Source of the DNA: Rhizobium sp. SL42
Lineage (GTDB): Bacteria; Pseudomonadota; Alphaproteobacteria; Rhizobiales; Rhizobiaceae
DNA: 64,000 nucleotides
Assembly (NCBI RefSeq): GCF_021729845.1
Contig: NZ_CP063397.1
Coordinates: 1,068,001-1,132,000 of the forward strand
Reading direction: 5' to 3'
Program-made: the position numbers and the translations under genes
Shown here: one piece after another, positions 9,063-17,201 of the stretch
Layout of the letters: every line of letters starts with the position of its first letter
Position numbering within the stretch: the first letter of the stretch is position 1
Notes under the pieces: model-generated
Databases searched by the model: none
Told to the model about the DNA's origin: nothing
What the model saw: only the letters and a program-made list of their open reading frames with translations

Positions 9063-9569
9063 ATGCAGCATTTGGATATACAGATCGCCGTAGAGGCGGA
9101 CGGATGGGCCGAAGAGGACGCGCTTGAGGCTATGGCAGGGCGCGTTCTCGGGCTCGCAAGTACGTATCTTCGCGACAGGGAAGGCCAGCCCTTCCCGCCG
9201 CAACCGGCGGAACTGTCGCTTGTCTTCGGTGACGATGAGATGATCCGTGAGATCAACGCCGAATGGCGCGGCAAGGACAAGCCGACCAATGTCTTGTCCT
9301 TTCCCGCTTTTCCGGTGGTGCCGGGCAAGATGCCCGGCCCTATGCTCGGCGATATCATCATTGCCCGCGAGACCGTCGAGCGCGAAGCGGTCGAGCTGGA
9401 TAAGAGCTTCGAGGATCATTTGACGCATCTGATGGTCCATGGATTTCTGCATCTCTTCGGCTACGATCATCTTGAGACGAGCGATGCGGAACAAATGGAA
9501 GCGCTTGAGACTCGCATTTTGCACGAACTTGGCCTATCTGATCCCTATGCGGGACAAGACCCGATCTGA
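9063..9569 (+). CDS. ybeY: Endoribonuclease YbeY (16S rRNA maturation)
   Basis: 168 residues from ATG 9063. The zinc site HGFLHLFGYDH (H-x3-H-x5-H) near the C-terminus is diagnostic of YbeY, a metal-dependent RNase acting in 16S rRNA 3' end processing and ribosome quality control. The start is uncertain: a TTG at 9042 would add seven residues, and GAGG lies 15 bases before the ATG, which is farther than usual. It follows phoH by 29 bases and precedes corC by 12. Confidence 0.93.
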   Translation: MQHLDIQIAVEADGWAEEDALEAMAGRVLGLASTYLRDREGQPFPPQPAELSLVFGDDEMIREINAEWRGKDKPTNVLSFPAFPVVPGKMPGPMLGDIIIARETVEREAVELDKSFEDHLTHLMVHGFLHLFGYDHLETSDAEQMEALETRILHELGLSDPYAGQDPI

Positions 9570-9581
9570 TAGTTTGGAACA

Positions 9582-10769
9582 ATGAGCGATTTTGCGACAA
9601 GAACGGCCACTGAGGCCAATGAGGGTTCGGAGGGTTCTTCCTCCGACGACGGCAGTAGTCCATCGCGAGCGGAAAGCTCGCCCCGACAATCCACCCCCTT
9701 CTGGACACGCATTGCCCGCCTTCTCAGGCCGTCCTCGTCGACAAGCCTCCGAGAAGACCTGACGGACGCATTGAAGGCCGACGCAACGCTCGGCGAGGCG
9801 TTTACCGCCGAAGAACGGGCGATGTTGCACAACATCCTCCGCTTCCGTGAGGTTCGCGTCGAGGACATCATGGTGCCGCGCGTCGATATCGAGGCCGTGG
9901 ATCACAGTGTCACCATTGGCGAACTGATGACCATCTTTGAGGTTTCGGGGCGTTCGCGCATGCCCGTATACGCCGACACGCTGGATGATCCGCGCGGCAT
10001 GGTCCACATCCGCGACCTTCTGTCCTACGTTACCAAGCAGGCCCGCAATCGCCGCCGTATCGCTGCCGCCCGTTCTTCGGCGGCAAGTGTCGACAAGGCG
10101 GAAAAGACCGAGACAAAGGGCGACAAGGCCAAGCCGAAGGTCGACTTTGATCTGGCTCGCATCGATCTCAGCAAGACTGTTGCCGAGGCCGGTATCATTC
10201 GCTCCGTGCTTTTCGTGCCACCGTCCATGCTCGCGTCCGACCTGATGAGCCGGATGCAGGCGGCCCGCACCCAGATGGCACTGGTGATCGATGAATATGG
10301 CGGCACCGACGGCCTCGTCAGCCATGAAGACATCGTCGAGATGGTGATCGGCGATGTCGAGGACGAGCATGACGACGAAGAGGTTATGTTCACCCGTATT
10401 TCCGACGATGTATTGGTGACCGATGCCCGCGTCGAACTGGAGGAAATCGCAGAGGCGATCGGCCCGGATTTCGACATCCAGGACCGGCTCGATGATGTCG
10501 ATACCCTGGGCGGCCTGATCTTTTCGGCTCTGGGACGTATCCCGGCGCGTGGCGAGGTTGTCCAGGCGCTTGCCGGTTTCGAATTCCATATCCTCGATGC
10601 CGATCCCCGCCGGATCAAGCGGGTTCGCATTGTCCGCAAGCGCGCTGCTGCCCGCCGCCGCACTGTCAAGGGTGAGGGCGAAGCCGTCGTCGAAGCCAAG
10701 ACGGGTCGCGGCAAGAAGCCGGCAAACGAGGCCGAACGTTCTGCCGTGGACAACGATACGGCGTCTTAA
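9582..10769 (+). CDS. CorC/HlyC-family protein with paired CBS domains
   Basis: 395 residues without predicted transmembrane helices. There is a Ser/Asp/Glu-rich N-terminus (about residues 1-45), a CBS pair (from VEDIMVPRVDIEAVD to about residue 265) and a C-terminal CorC_HlyC domain ending in a basic tail. Between the two CBS motifs, about residues 150-190, is a Lys/Ala/Glu-rich low-complexity insertion. Relatives are implicated in Mg2+/Co2+ efflux. The conserved place between ybeY and lnt suggests a link with envelope or ribosome biogenesis, but the function is not established. Confidence 0.85.
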   Translation: MSDFATRTATEANEGSEGSSSDDGSSPSRAESSPRQSTPFWTRIARLLRPSSSTSLREDLTDALKADATLGEAFTAEERAMLHNILRFREVRVEDIMVPRVDIEAVDHSVTIGELMTIFEVSGRSRMPVYADTLDDPRGMVHIRDLLSYVTKQARNRRRIAAARSSAASVDKAEKTETKGDKAKPKVDFDLARIDLSKTVAEAGIIRSVLFVPPSMLASDLMSRMQAARTQMALVIDEYGGTDGLVSHEDIVEMVIGDVEDEHDDEEVMFTRISDDVLVTDARVELEEIAEAIGPDFDIQDRLDDVDTLGGLIFSALGRIPARGEVVQALAGFEFHILDADPRRIKRVRIVRKRAAARRRTVKGEGEAVVEAKTGRGKKPANEAERSAVDNDTAS

Positions 10770-10874
10770 GCCGACGCTGACCTGCCAATGCCAATTTGTG
10801 TCCCGCGAAATGCGGGACATTCCCCGCGATATTTGGAACACTGCGCCACGATGATTCGCTCAGAGGGGTTGCGC

Positions 10875-12470
10875 ATGGAACGGTTGGCGGGTGGAGTCTT
10901 GCTCCTGTGGGGCGCAAGGCGCGCGGCACTCGCTGTTTTTGCCGGGGCGGTTGCAGCGCTAGCCCTGCCGCCTGTCGGCTTCTTTGCCGCTATGTTCGTC
11001 TCCTTCACATTGTTGGTCTGGTTGATCGACGGCACCACCGGAAACCCGGAGCGCAACAATTCGCTTGGCCTGCGTTCAGCCTTCACGCTCGGCTGGCTTT
11101 TCGGTTTTGGATATTTCGTTGCCGGGCTTTGGTGGCTGGGCAATGCACTGCTGCTGGAGGCGGATGAATTTGCCTGGGCATTGCCGCTGGCAATCCTCGG
11201 ACTGCCGGCAGTTCTGGCGATCTTCTACGGCCTCGCAACGCTGGTCGCACGGCTTCTCTGGTCTGACGGCGTCGGGCGGATTGCGGCGCTGGCTGCGGGC
11301 TTCGGTTTTGCCGAATGGCTGAGAAGTGTCGTTGCAACCGGCTTTCCATGGAATGCCATCGGCTATGGGGCTATGCCGATCCCCTTGATGATGCAGTCGG
11401 CATATGTGCTCGGCACATTTGGCGTTTCGGCGCTGGCGGTCTTCGTCTTTGCCACCCCGGCGCTGCTGGGCACGCGCAAGGGCCTCGTGCCGGGCATGCT
11501 GCTTGCCGTCGGGCTTGTCGCAGGACACCTGGGCTTTGGCGCCTATCGCCTCTATGTAGCGCCGCCGCTGCCGGAAAGGGAAAAGCCGGTGACCGTGCGT
11601 CTGGTTCAGCCGGCGATCGACCAGTCGCAGAAAATCGAAAACACCGATCGCGTTGAGATCTTCGAAAAACACTTGGCACTCACGGCCGCCCCGCCCGCGG
11701 ACGGAAAGCCCAGGCCGGATGTGATCGTCTGGCCGGAAACCTCCGTGCCGTTCATCCTGACCGAGAATCCGGACGCGCTGGTGCGTATCGCCGATGTGCT
11801 GCAGGACGGTCAGGTTCTGCTGGCCGGTGCCGTGCGTTCGGAAGTCCAGGGTGCAGGCCTGCCACCGCGCTACTACAATTCGGTCTACATGATTGATGAC
11901 AAGGGGCAGATCCTCGGCGCATCCGACAAGGTGCACCTGACGCCGTTCGGTGAATATGTCCCATTCGAGGATTGGTTGCGCCAACTGGGTATCGAGGAAT
12001 TGATCAGCCTTCCGGGTGGCTTCTCGCCAGCCGTCAGCCGTGCGGTGCTGACACTGCCAACCGGCTTGGGCTTCTATCCGCTGATCTGCTACGAGATCAT
12101 TTTCCCCGGCGAGATCGAGCCGGGACTGGGGGGTGCAAGGGCGATACTCAACATCACCAACGACGCCTGGTTCGGCATGACGCCAGGCCCCTATCAGCAC
12201 TTTCTTCAGGCGCGAATCCGCGCTGTCGAACTGGGCGTTCCGGTGATCCGTGACGCCAACAACGGGATTTCGGCTCTCATCGACCCTCTCGGACGCATTG
12301 TCGATGGTCTTTCGCTCGGTTCCGAGGGGGCGCTGGATGCAACTCTGAGTGTCGACAATGTGCCGATATCGAGCGCCTGGCGCCACAACCTAAACTTTTG
12401 GTTGGTTTTTGGATGCCTTGGATTATGGGCCCTTATTTCTCGCATGGGTTTTATTAGGGGAAAGAATTGA
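10875..12470 (+). CDS. lnt: Apolipoprotein N-acyltransferase
   Basis: 531 residues. The N-terminal approx. 210 residues hold five to six hydrophobic helices; the periplasmic nitrilase-type domain follows with the catalytic triad visible as Glu in WPETSVPF, Lys in SDKVHLTPFGEYVPF and Cys in LICYEIIFPGE, and a last helix closes the protein. It adds the third acyl chain to lipoproteins at the inner membrane. The start is ATG 10875 with AGAGGGG upstream; ATG 10851 is an alternative. Confidence 0.95.
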   Translation: MERLAGGVLLLWGARRAALAVFAGAVAALALPPVGFFAAMFVSFTLLVWLIDGTTGNPERNNSLGLRSAFTLGWLFGFGYFVAGLWWLGNALLLEADEFAWALPLAILGLPAVLAIFYGLATLVARLLWSDGVGRIAALAAGFGFAEWLRSVVATGFPWNAIGYGAMPIPLMMQSAYVLGTFGVSALAVFVFATPALLGTRKGLVPGMLLAVGLVAGHLGFGAYRLYVAPPLPEREKPVTVRLVQPAIDQSQKIENTDRVEIFEKHLALTAAPPADGKPRPDVIVWPETSVPFILTENPDALVRIADVLQDGQVLLAGAVRSEVQGAGLPPRYYNSVYMIDDKGQILGASDKVHLTPFGEYVPFEDWLRQLGIEELISLPGGFSPAVSRAVLTLPTGLGFYPLICYEIIFPGEIEPGLGGARAILNITNDAWFGMTPGPYQHFLQARIRAVELGVPVIRDANNGISALIDPLGRIVDGLSLGSEGALDATLSVDNVPISSAWRHNLNFWLVFGCLGLWALISRMGFIRGKN

Positions 12471-12617
12471 CCGAAAACCCCTAAAATTGCATAGTAGTCG
12501 CGACCGTAAGTCTACAAGTATGCTGAATGTTCCTGGACGGCGAATGCAACGTATCGTTATGGGTCCTCGGGGGTATGGGAATATGGTCGGATCGCCAACA
12601 ATTGTCAGGACCACGTT

Positions 12618-13037
12618 ATGATCGAGAACAAGAAGAAGCCGAACCCGATTGACATCCATGTCGGAAGCCGGATTCGCCTTCGTCGTACGATGCTGGGCAT
12701 GAGCCAGGAGAAGCTGGGTGAAAGCCTTGGCATCACTTTCCAGCAGATCCAGAAGTACGAGAAGGGCACCAACCGCGTCGGCGCCAGCCGCCTTCAGAAC
12801 ATTTCCAACATATTGAACGTGCCGGTTTCCTTCTTTTTCGAAGATGCACCGGGCGAAAGCAGCGTGACGGCGTCGGGTATGGCCGAAGCCTCCAGCTCGA
12901 ACTATGTTGTCGATTTTCTGTCGTCTTCGGAGGGCCTGCAGCTCAACCGCGCCTTCGTCAAGATTGGCGACCCCAAGGTTCGCCGCAAGATTGTCGATCT
13001 GGTCAAGGCTTTGGCGGCGGAAGCCGATACGGAGTGA
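12618..13037 (+). CDS. praR: XRE-family transcriptional regulator, PraR/PhrR-like
   Basis: 139 residues. An HTH_3 domain spans about residues 14-70 (GSRIRLRRTMLGMSQEKLGESLGI... then QKYEKGTNRVGASRL), followed by a short C-terminal region ending KVRRKIVDLVKALA. In Rhizobium leguminosarum the orthologue PraR represses quorum-sensing and biofilm genes, and in Sinorhizobium PhrR is acid-induced. The location just before metK fits those. The symbol rests on family and synteny only. Confidence 0.82.
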   Translation: MIENKKKPNPIDIHVGSRIRLRRTMLGMSQEKLGESLGITFQQIQKYEKGTNRVGASRLQNISNILNVPVSFFFEDAPGESSVTASGMAEASSSNYVVDFLSSSEGLQLNRAFVKIGDPKVRRKIVDLVKALAAEADTE

Positions 13038-13063
13038 ACGAACACGATTTGATCGCAGAGAGG

Positions 13064-13087
13064 GCGGCCGTCAGGCCGCTTTTTTTT
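13064..13087 (+). terminator. Rho-independent terminator of praR
   Basis: A perfect 6-bp GC stem (GCGGCC / GGCCGC) with a four-base loop is followed immediately by eight T residues. It lies 27 bases after the praR stop and separates it from the metK promoter region. Confidence 0.88.
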
Positions 13088-13112
13088 GCCCTGAATTAAA
13101 GAAAAATTTGCT

Positions 13113-13134
13113 CACATAAAGATATATTTATGTG
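13113..13134 (+). promoter_or_regulatory. Palindromic operator upstream of metK
   Basis: Arms CACATAAA and TTTATGTG form a perfect 8-bp inverted repeat around GATATA, 70 bases before the metK ATG. It resembles sites predicted for SAH-responsive ArsR-type regulators (SahR) in front of methionine-cycle genes, but that identification is inference. It is not part of a recognisable SAM riboswitch. Confidence 0.55.
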
Positions 13135-13203
13135 GTTGTGTTCTTGTTTTTGGCACTTGAACTGAGTAACGATGCCACCATTCATTCTTTGAGGGGAATC
13201 CCG

Positions 13204-14469
13204 ATGCGCGCCAACTATCTCTTTACCAGCGAGTCTGTATCCGAAGGTCATCCGGACAAGGTTTGTGACCGAATCTCTGACGAAATCGTCGATCTCGTGT
13301 ATCGGGAAGCGGCAAAAACGGGTGTGGATCCCTGGTCTGTGCGCATCGCCTGCGAAACGCTGGCAACCACCAATCGCGTCGTGATCGCCGGTGAGGTTCG
13401 GTTGCCGGACAGCCTCTTGAAGAAGGACAAGGACGGCAAAATCGCCAAGGATGCCTATGGCGATCCGGCCGTGAACCCGTCGAAGTTCAAGAGTGCGGCA
13501 CGCAAGGCCATCAAGGATATCGGCTACGAACAGGACCGTTTCCACTGGAAGAATGTCAAGATCGACGTGCTGCTGCATGCGCAGTCGGCCGACATTGCCC
13601 AGGGCGTTGACAAGGCTGCCGACCAGCAGGGTGCCGAAGGCGCCGGCGACCAGGGCATCATGTTCGGTTATGCCTGCAAGGAAACGCCGGATCTCATGCC
13701 GGCACCGATCTATTATTCGCACAAGATCCTGCAATTGCTGGCGACTGCCCGCAAGAAGGGCGAAGGCGACCCCGGCAAGCTCGGCCCTGATGCGAAGAGC
13801 CAGGTGACCGTTCGCTACGTCGATGGCAAGCCTTCGGAAGCCGTTTCGATCGTCCTGTCCACGCAGCATCTTGACGAGAGCTGGGATTCCAACAAGGTTC
13901 GCCAGGTCGTCGAACCCTATATCCGAGAAGCGCTCGGCGATCTGAAGATCGCAGACGATTGCAACTGGTACATCAATCCGACGGGCAAGTTCGTCATCGG
14001 TGGCCCCGACGGCGACGCTGGCCTCACAGGCCGCAAGATCATCGTCGACACTTATGGTGGCGCAGCGCCCCACGGCGGCGGCGCCTTCTCCGGCAAGGAC
14101 ACGACCAAGGTCGATCGCTCCGCCGCCTATGCCGCCCGGTATCTTGCCAAGAATGTCGTGGCTGCCGGTTTGGCTGACAACTGCACGATCCAGATTTCGT
14201 ACGCGATCGGCGTTGCCCAGCCGCTGTCGATCTATGTCGACCTGCATGGCACCGGCAATGGTGTGACCGAAGATCAGGTGGAAGCCGCCATCCGCAAGGT
14301 CATGGATCTTTCTCCGACCGGCATCCGTCGCCATCTTGACCTGAACAAGCCTGTATATGCTAAGACGTCCGCTTATGGCCATTTCGGCCGCAAGGCTGGC
14401 CGTGACGGCTCCTTCTCCTGGGAGAAGCTCGATCTGGTCAAGCCGCTCAAGGATGCTCTTAAGGCTTGA
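13204..14469 (+). CDS. metK: S-adenosylmethionine synthase
   Basis: 421 residues, typical of alphaproteobacterial MetK, which makes S-adenosylmethionine from ATP and methionine. Signatures are [10 protein letters not shown] near the N-terminus, [12 protein letters not shown], and the phosphate loop GGGAFSGKD. The start is ATG 13204, preceded by GAGGGG; open frame continues farther upstream but without homology. trmB follows four bases after the stop. Confidence 0.98.
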   Translation: MRANYLFTSESVSEGHPDKVCDRISDEIVDLVYREAAKTGVDPWSVRIACETLATTNRVVIAGEVRLPDSLLKKDKDGKIAKDAYGDPAVNPSKFKSAARKAIKDIGYEQDRFHWKNVKIDVLLHAQSADIAQGVDKAADQQGAEGAGDQGIMFGYACKETPDLMPAPIYYSHKILQLLATARKKGEGDPGKLGPDAKSQVTVRYVDGKPSEAVSIVLSTQHLDESWDSNKVRQVVEPYIREALGDLKIADDCNWYINPTGKFVIGGPDGDAGLTGRKIIVDTYGGAAPHGGGAFSGKDTTKVDRSAAYAARYLAKNVVAAGLADNCTIQISYAIGVAQPLSIYVDLHGTGNGVTEDQVEAAIRKVMDLSPTGIRRHLDLNKPVYAKTSAYGHFGRKAGRDGSFSWEKLDLVKPLKDALKA

Positions 14470-14473
14470 TTGA

Positions 14474-15175
14474 ATGACAGATCCGGAACGCAGGACACGG
14501 TCGACCGAAGCTTTTTTCGGTCGACGCAAGGGCAAGCCTTTGCGCGAGCAACAGGTCGAGCGCATGGGGTCCCTCCTGCCGGAACTGAAGGTTGATCTCG
14601 AATCCGAGACGCCGGCCGACATCAAGGCGCTATTTCCGCTTGCCGTGGAGAAGGTGCGTCTTGAAATCGGCTTTGGCGGCGGCGAACACCTCGTTCACCG
14701 CGCCCGCACGAACCCGACAACAGGGTTCATTGGTGTCGAACCCTTCGTCAACTCGATGGCGAAGCTGCTTGCGGTTGTCGAAGCGGAAGACTTGCGCAAT
14801 ATCCGCGTTCATGATGACGACGCGACACAGTTGCTCGACTGGATGCCGGCCGAATGCGTCGATCAGATTGATCTGCTCTATCCCGACCCATGGCCGAAGA
14901 AGAAGCACTGGAAGCGGCGCTTTGTCTCTGAGGTCAATCTGCAGCGCTTCCATAAGGTGCTGAAGCCCGGCGGCAGGTTCTGCTTCGCTTCCGACATTGA
15001 CACCTATGTCAACTGGACGCTGCAGCATTGCAAGGCGCATGGCGGCTTCGCATGGACCGCGCGCAATGCCAGTGACTGGCTGACGCCCTATGAGGGCTGG
15101 CCGGGCACCCGCTACGAGGCCAAGGCCCGTCGCGAAGGCCGATCTTCAGCCTATCTCACCTTCTTGAAGATTTGA
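14474..15175 (+). CDS. trmB: tRNA (guanine-N7-)-methyltransferase
   Basis: 233 residues, a Rossmann methyltransferase forming m7G46 in tRNA. The SAM-binding motif I is [10 protein letters not shown], and the family-specific active-site segment is [14 protein letters not shown]. The position directly behind metK, the SAM supplier, suggests cotranscription. A GC-rich hairpin without a T-run lies at 15183-15197 just after the stop. Confidence 0.95.
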   Translation: MTDPERRTRSTEAFFGRRKGKPLREQQVERMGSLLPELKVDLESETPADIKALFPLAVEKVRLEIGFGGGEHLVHRARTNPTTGFIGVEPFVNSMAKLLAVVEAEDLRNIRVHDDDATQLLDWMPAECVDQIDLLYPDPWPKKKHWKRRFVSEVNLQRFHKVLKPGGRFCFASDIDTYVNWTLQHCKAHGGFAWTARNASDWLTPYEGWPGTRYEAKARREGRSSAYLTFLKI

Positions 15176-15294
15176 TCTAACCGCGCCGTGCCGGCGCAGC
15201 CTCCAATCGATAGTGCAAACAGTCGGCTGCATCAGCCTTCTGCCATTCTGCATCGGCTGCCGGGCGCTCCGGCCGCGGGTGCGATAGGCATTGT

Positions 15295-15552
15295 TCAGTG
15301 CAGGGAAACTGTTTTCAGATCGTCTTCCGCGGCCTTGAAGAAGGTGCTGGAGCGATTGTCGGTAAGCAGTATCGGTGTGCCGTCGGCGGCAAAGAGAGCC
15401 CAGAGATCAAGCGTCGGGTCGATATCGGGCGCTTCGGGGAAGCAGCGCGAAACCTCGTCTGATTTCATCTTTCGGATATAGCCCACTTCGCCAGCACCCA
15501 GATGGGCGAATTCTGACCTGGTGATCCGGGCATTGGCTTCTTTCAGTAACAT
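15295..15552 (-). CDS. DUF1150-family protein
   Basis: 85 residues, small and mildly acidic. The conserved core is EFAHLGAGEVGYIRKM, followed by LDLWALFAADGTPI and a C-terminal helix, matching the alphaproteobacteria-specific DUF1150. The start is ATG 15552 with GGAG seven bases upstream. It lies 48 bases after the hsp20 gene on the same strand, a pairing seen widely in this class, so it probably belongs to the same heat-shock transcript. Function unknown. Confidence 0.78.
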   Translation of the reverse strand: MLLKEANARITRSEFAHLGAGEVGYIRKMKSDEVSRCFPEAPDIDPTLDLWALFAADGTPILLTDNRSSTFFKAAEDDLKTVSLH

Positions 15553-15600
15553 TCCGAGGCTCCACGAATGAGGGAGATGCGGCAAATCAGGCCGATAACC

Positions 15601-16023
15601 TCATAGTGATGCTGAAATGTTAATTTTTCTCACCACCTGCGCGCGCTCCGGCCGGATGATTTCGATCGAAAGAAGTCCGTTGCGAAGGCTCGCCCCGGTC
15701 ACTTCGAGGCCGTCGTCAAGGGCAAAGATGCGCTGGAATTGTCGGGCTGCGATTCCCCGGAAAAGGTAGGATGGCTCCTCCCGATCAATCTGTCGACCGC
15801 GAACGATCAGCTGTCTCGCCTCGACACTGACGTCGAGCTCGTCTTCGGAAAATCCGGCCACCGCCAACGTGATCCGCAAACGCTCGGCACCTGATTCGGG
15901 CTGCAGGCGTTCGATGTCATAGGGGGGATAACTGTCGCCGCCGCGTGGACGCTGTGCGAACCCGGCTTCGCCGAGGTTGAAGCTGACGATGAACCCTTCA
16001 CCTGGAAGCCTGCTTCGTGTCAT
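15601..16023 (-). CDS. Small heat-shock protein (Hsp20/alpha-crystallin family)
   Basis: 140 residues with an alpha-crystallin domain from about residue 35 to 130: PPYDIERL, ITLAVAGFSEDELDVSV, GIAARQFQRIFALDDGLEV and the late strand NGLLSIEI. The C-terminal I-x-I anchoring motif is present as INI. It acts as an ATP-independent holdase for unfolding cytoplasmic proteins. It has a near-perfect heat-shock sigma promoter and a leader hairpin that could hide its ribosome-binding site. Confidence 0.9.
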   Translation of the reverse strand: MTRSRLPGEGFIVSFNLGEAGFAQRPRGGDSYPPYDIERLQPESGAERLRITLAVAGFSEDELDVSVEARQLIVRGRQIDREEPSYLFRGIAARQFQRIFALDDGLEVTGASLRNGLLSIEIIRPERAQVVRKINISASL

Positions 16024-16055
16024 TCTGTCCTCGATTGTGCTTTCGATGAGCAGAA
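16024..16055 (-). promoter_or_regulatory. Candidate RNA thermometer hairpin at the hsp20 start
   Basis: On the minus strand TTCTGCTC (16055-16048) can pair with GAGGACAG plus the next A (16032-16024), leaving GA bulged. This places the Shine-Dalgarno GAGGA inside a stem that ends at the ATG. Rhizobial small heat-shock genes are commonly controlled by ROSE-type thermometers with a UGCU anti-SD segment, which is present here. Folding is deduced by hand only. Confidence 0.4.
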
Positions 16056-16074
16056 CTCACCAAACATTCCAGCT

Positions 16075-16103
16075 ATATGGGGGGCGCCGGGCAGCATCGC
16101 AAG
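16075..16103 (-). promoter_or_regulatory. RpoH (sigma-32) promoter of hsp20
   Basis: On the minus strand CTTGCGA (16103-16097), a 14-base spacer, and CCCCATAT (16082-16075) match the heat-shock sigma consensus CTTGAAA-N13-15-CCCCATNT closely. Transcription would begin about 45 bases upstream of the hsp20 start codon. Confidence 0.65.
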
Positions 16104-16173
16104 GCGCCCGTCGCTTGACAAAATGCAGAAGCGGTTCCATCGCTCGGACATTCGTCATCAGGATCGCCTTTAT

Positions 16174-17118
16174 ATGAATCAGCCCCGTAAGATCATCATC
16201 GACACCGACCCCGGTCAGGACGATGCCGCCGCCCTCATGCTGGCATTTGCAAGCCCTGCAGAACTGGAAGTTCTCGGTGTGACAACGGTTGCCGGAAACG
16301 TTCCGTTGAGCTGGACCAGCCGCAATGCGCGTATCGTCTGCGAGCTCTGTGGCCGACCGGACGTAGCCGTCTTTGCCGGCGCCGATCGACCCATGCAGCG
16401 AAAACTGGTGACCGCAGAACATGTGCACGGCAAGACGGGCCTTGATGGCGCGGATCTGCCGGAGCCGACCATGCCCCTGCAGGAGCAGCATGCCGTCGAC
16501 TTCATCATCGAGACCCTGCGTCGGGAAGAGCCGGGTACGGTGACCCTTTGCACGCTCGGCGCCCTGACCAATATCGGCCTCGCGCTGCAGAAGGCGCCGG
16601 ATATCGCGCCGCGTGTCCGCGAGCTGGTCATGATGGGCGGCGGTTTCTTCGAAGGCGGTAACATCACCCCGGCGGCCGAATTCAACATCTATGTCGATCC
16701 GCATGCCGCCGCTGCCGTATTGGCCGCCGGGATTCCCGTTGTGATGATGCCGCTCGACGTTACGCACCAGCTGTTGACCAGGAAGACCCGCGTCGCGCGC
16801 ATTGCTGACATCGGCACGCCTGTTGCCAAGGCCATGGTTGGCTGGCTGGAATTCTTCGAACGCTTCGATGAGGAGAAATACGGCTCCGACGGCGGCCCGC
16901 TGCATGATCCGACAGTCATCGCTTATCTACTCAAGCCGGAACTGTTCAGCGGACGCCATTGCAATGTCGAGATCGAGGTCGAATCCGAACTCACCATGGG
17001 CATGACAGTGGTCGACTGGTGGCGGGTATCGGGCCGCACGCCGAATGCTCAGGTCATGCGCAACGTAGACGCCGACGGCTTTTTCGACCTGCTCGTGGAA
17101 CGGTTTGCCCGCCTTTAG
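16174..17118 (+). CDS. Nucleoside hydrolase (inosine/uridine-preferring type)
   Basis: 314 residues. The N-terminal calcium-site motif DTDPGQDDAAALMLA is the hallmark of the nucleoside hydrolase family; the central motif AEFNIYVDPHAA and a later HDP complete the active site. It splits the N-glycosidic bond of ribonucleosides to a base and ribose. A ribokinase gene 2.7 kb away could use the ribose. ATG 16174 has AGGA ten bases upstream. Substrate preference cannot be read from the sequence. Confidence 0.88.
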   Translation: MNQPRKIIIDTDPGQDDAAALMLAFASPAELEVLGVTTVAGNVPLSWTSRNARIVCELCGRPDVAVFAGADRPMQRKLVTAEHVHGKTGLDGADLPEPTMPLQEQHAVDFIIETLRREEPGTVTLCTLGALTNIGLALQKAPDIAPRVRELVMMGGGFFEGGNITPAAEFNIYVDPHAAAAVLAAGIPVVMMPLDVTHQLLTRKTRVARIADIGTPVAKAMVGWLEFFERFDEEKYGSDGGPLHDPTVIAYLLKPELFSGRHCNVEIEVESELTMGMTVVDWWRVSGRTPNAQVMRNVDADGFFDLLVERFARL

Positions 17119-17140
17119 ACTGTCGCCAAGCTGAAACTGA

Positions 17141-17172
17141 AAAGGCCGTTGGAAAACCAGCGGCCTTTGTCT
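17141..17172. terminator. Bidirectional terminator between nucleoside hydrolase and chemoreceptor genes
   Basis: AAAGGCCG and CGGCCTTT form a perfect 8-bp stem around a 12-base loop, with A residues on one side and T-rich sequence on the other, so it can serve both convergent genes. Confidence 0.7.
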
Positions 17173-17201
17173 TGTCTCGTGATGTGTCTGGCCTGACGGG
17201 A

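Noticed and set aside
13088..13203. SAM riboswitch upstream of metK
   Set aside because: I could not draw the SAM-II pseudoknot or another SAM aptamer core; the obvious element is a DNA palindrome. A covariance search would settle it.
13096..14625. Minus-strand frame of about 509 codons opposite metK
   Set aside because: Antisense to a highly conserved housekeeping gene and crossing its promoter; no motif or start signal.
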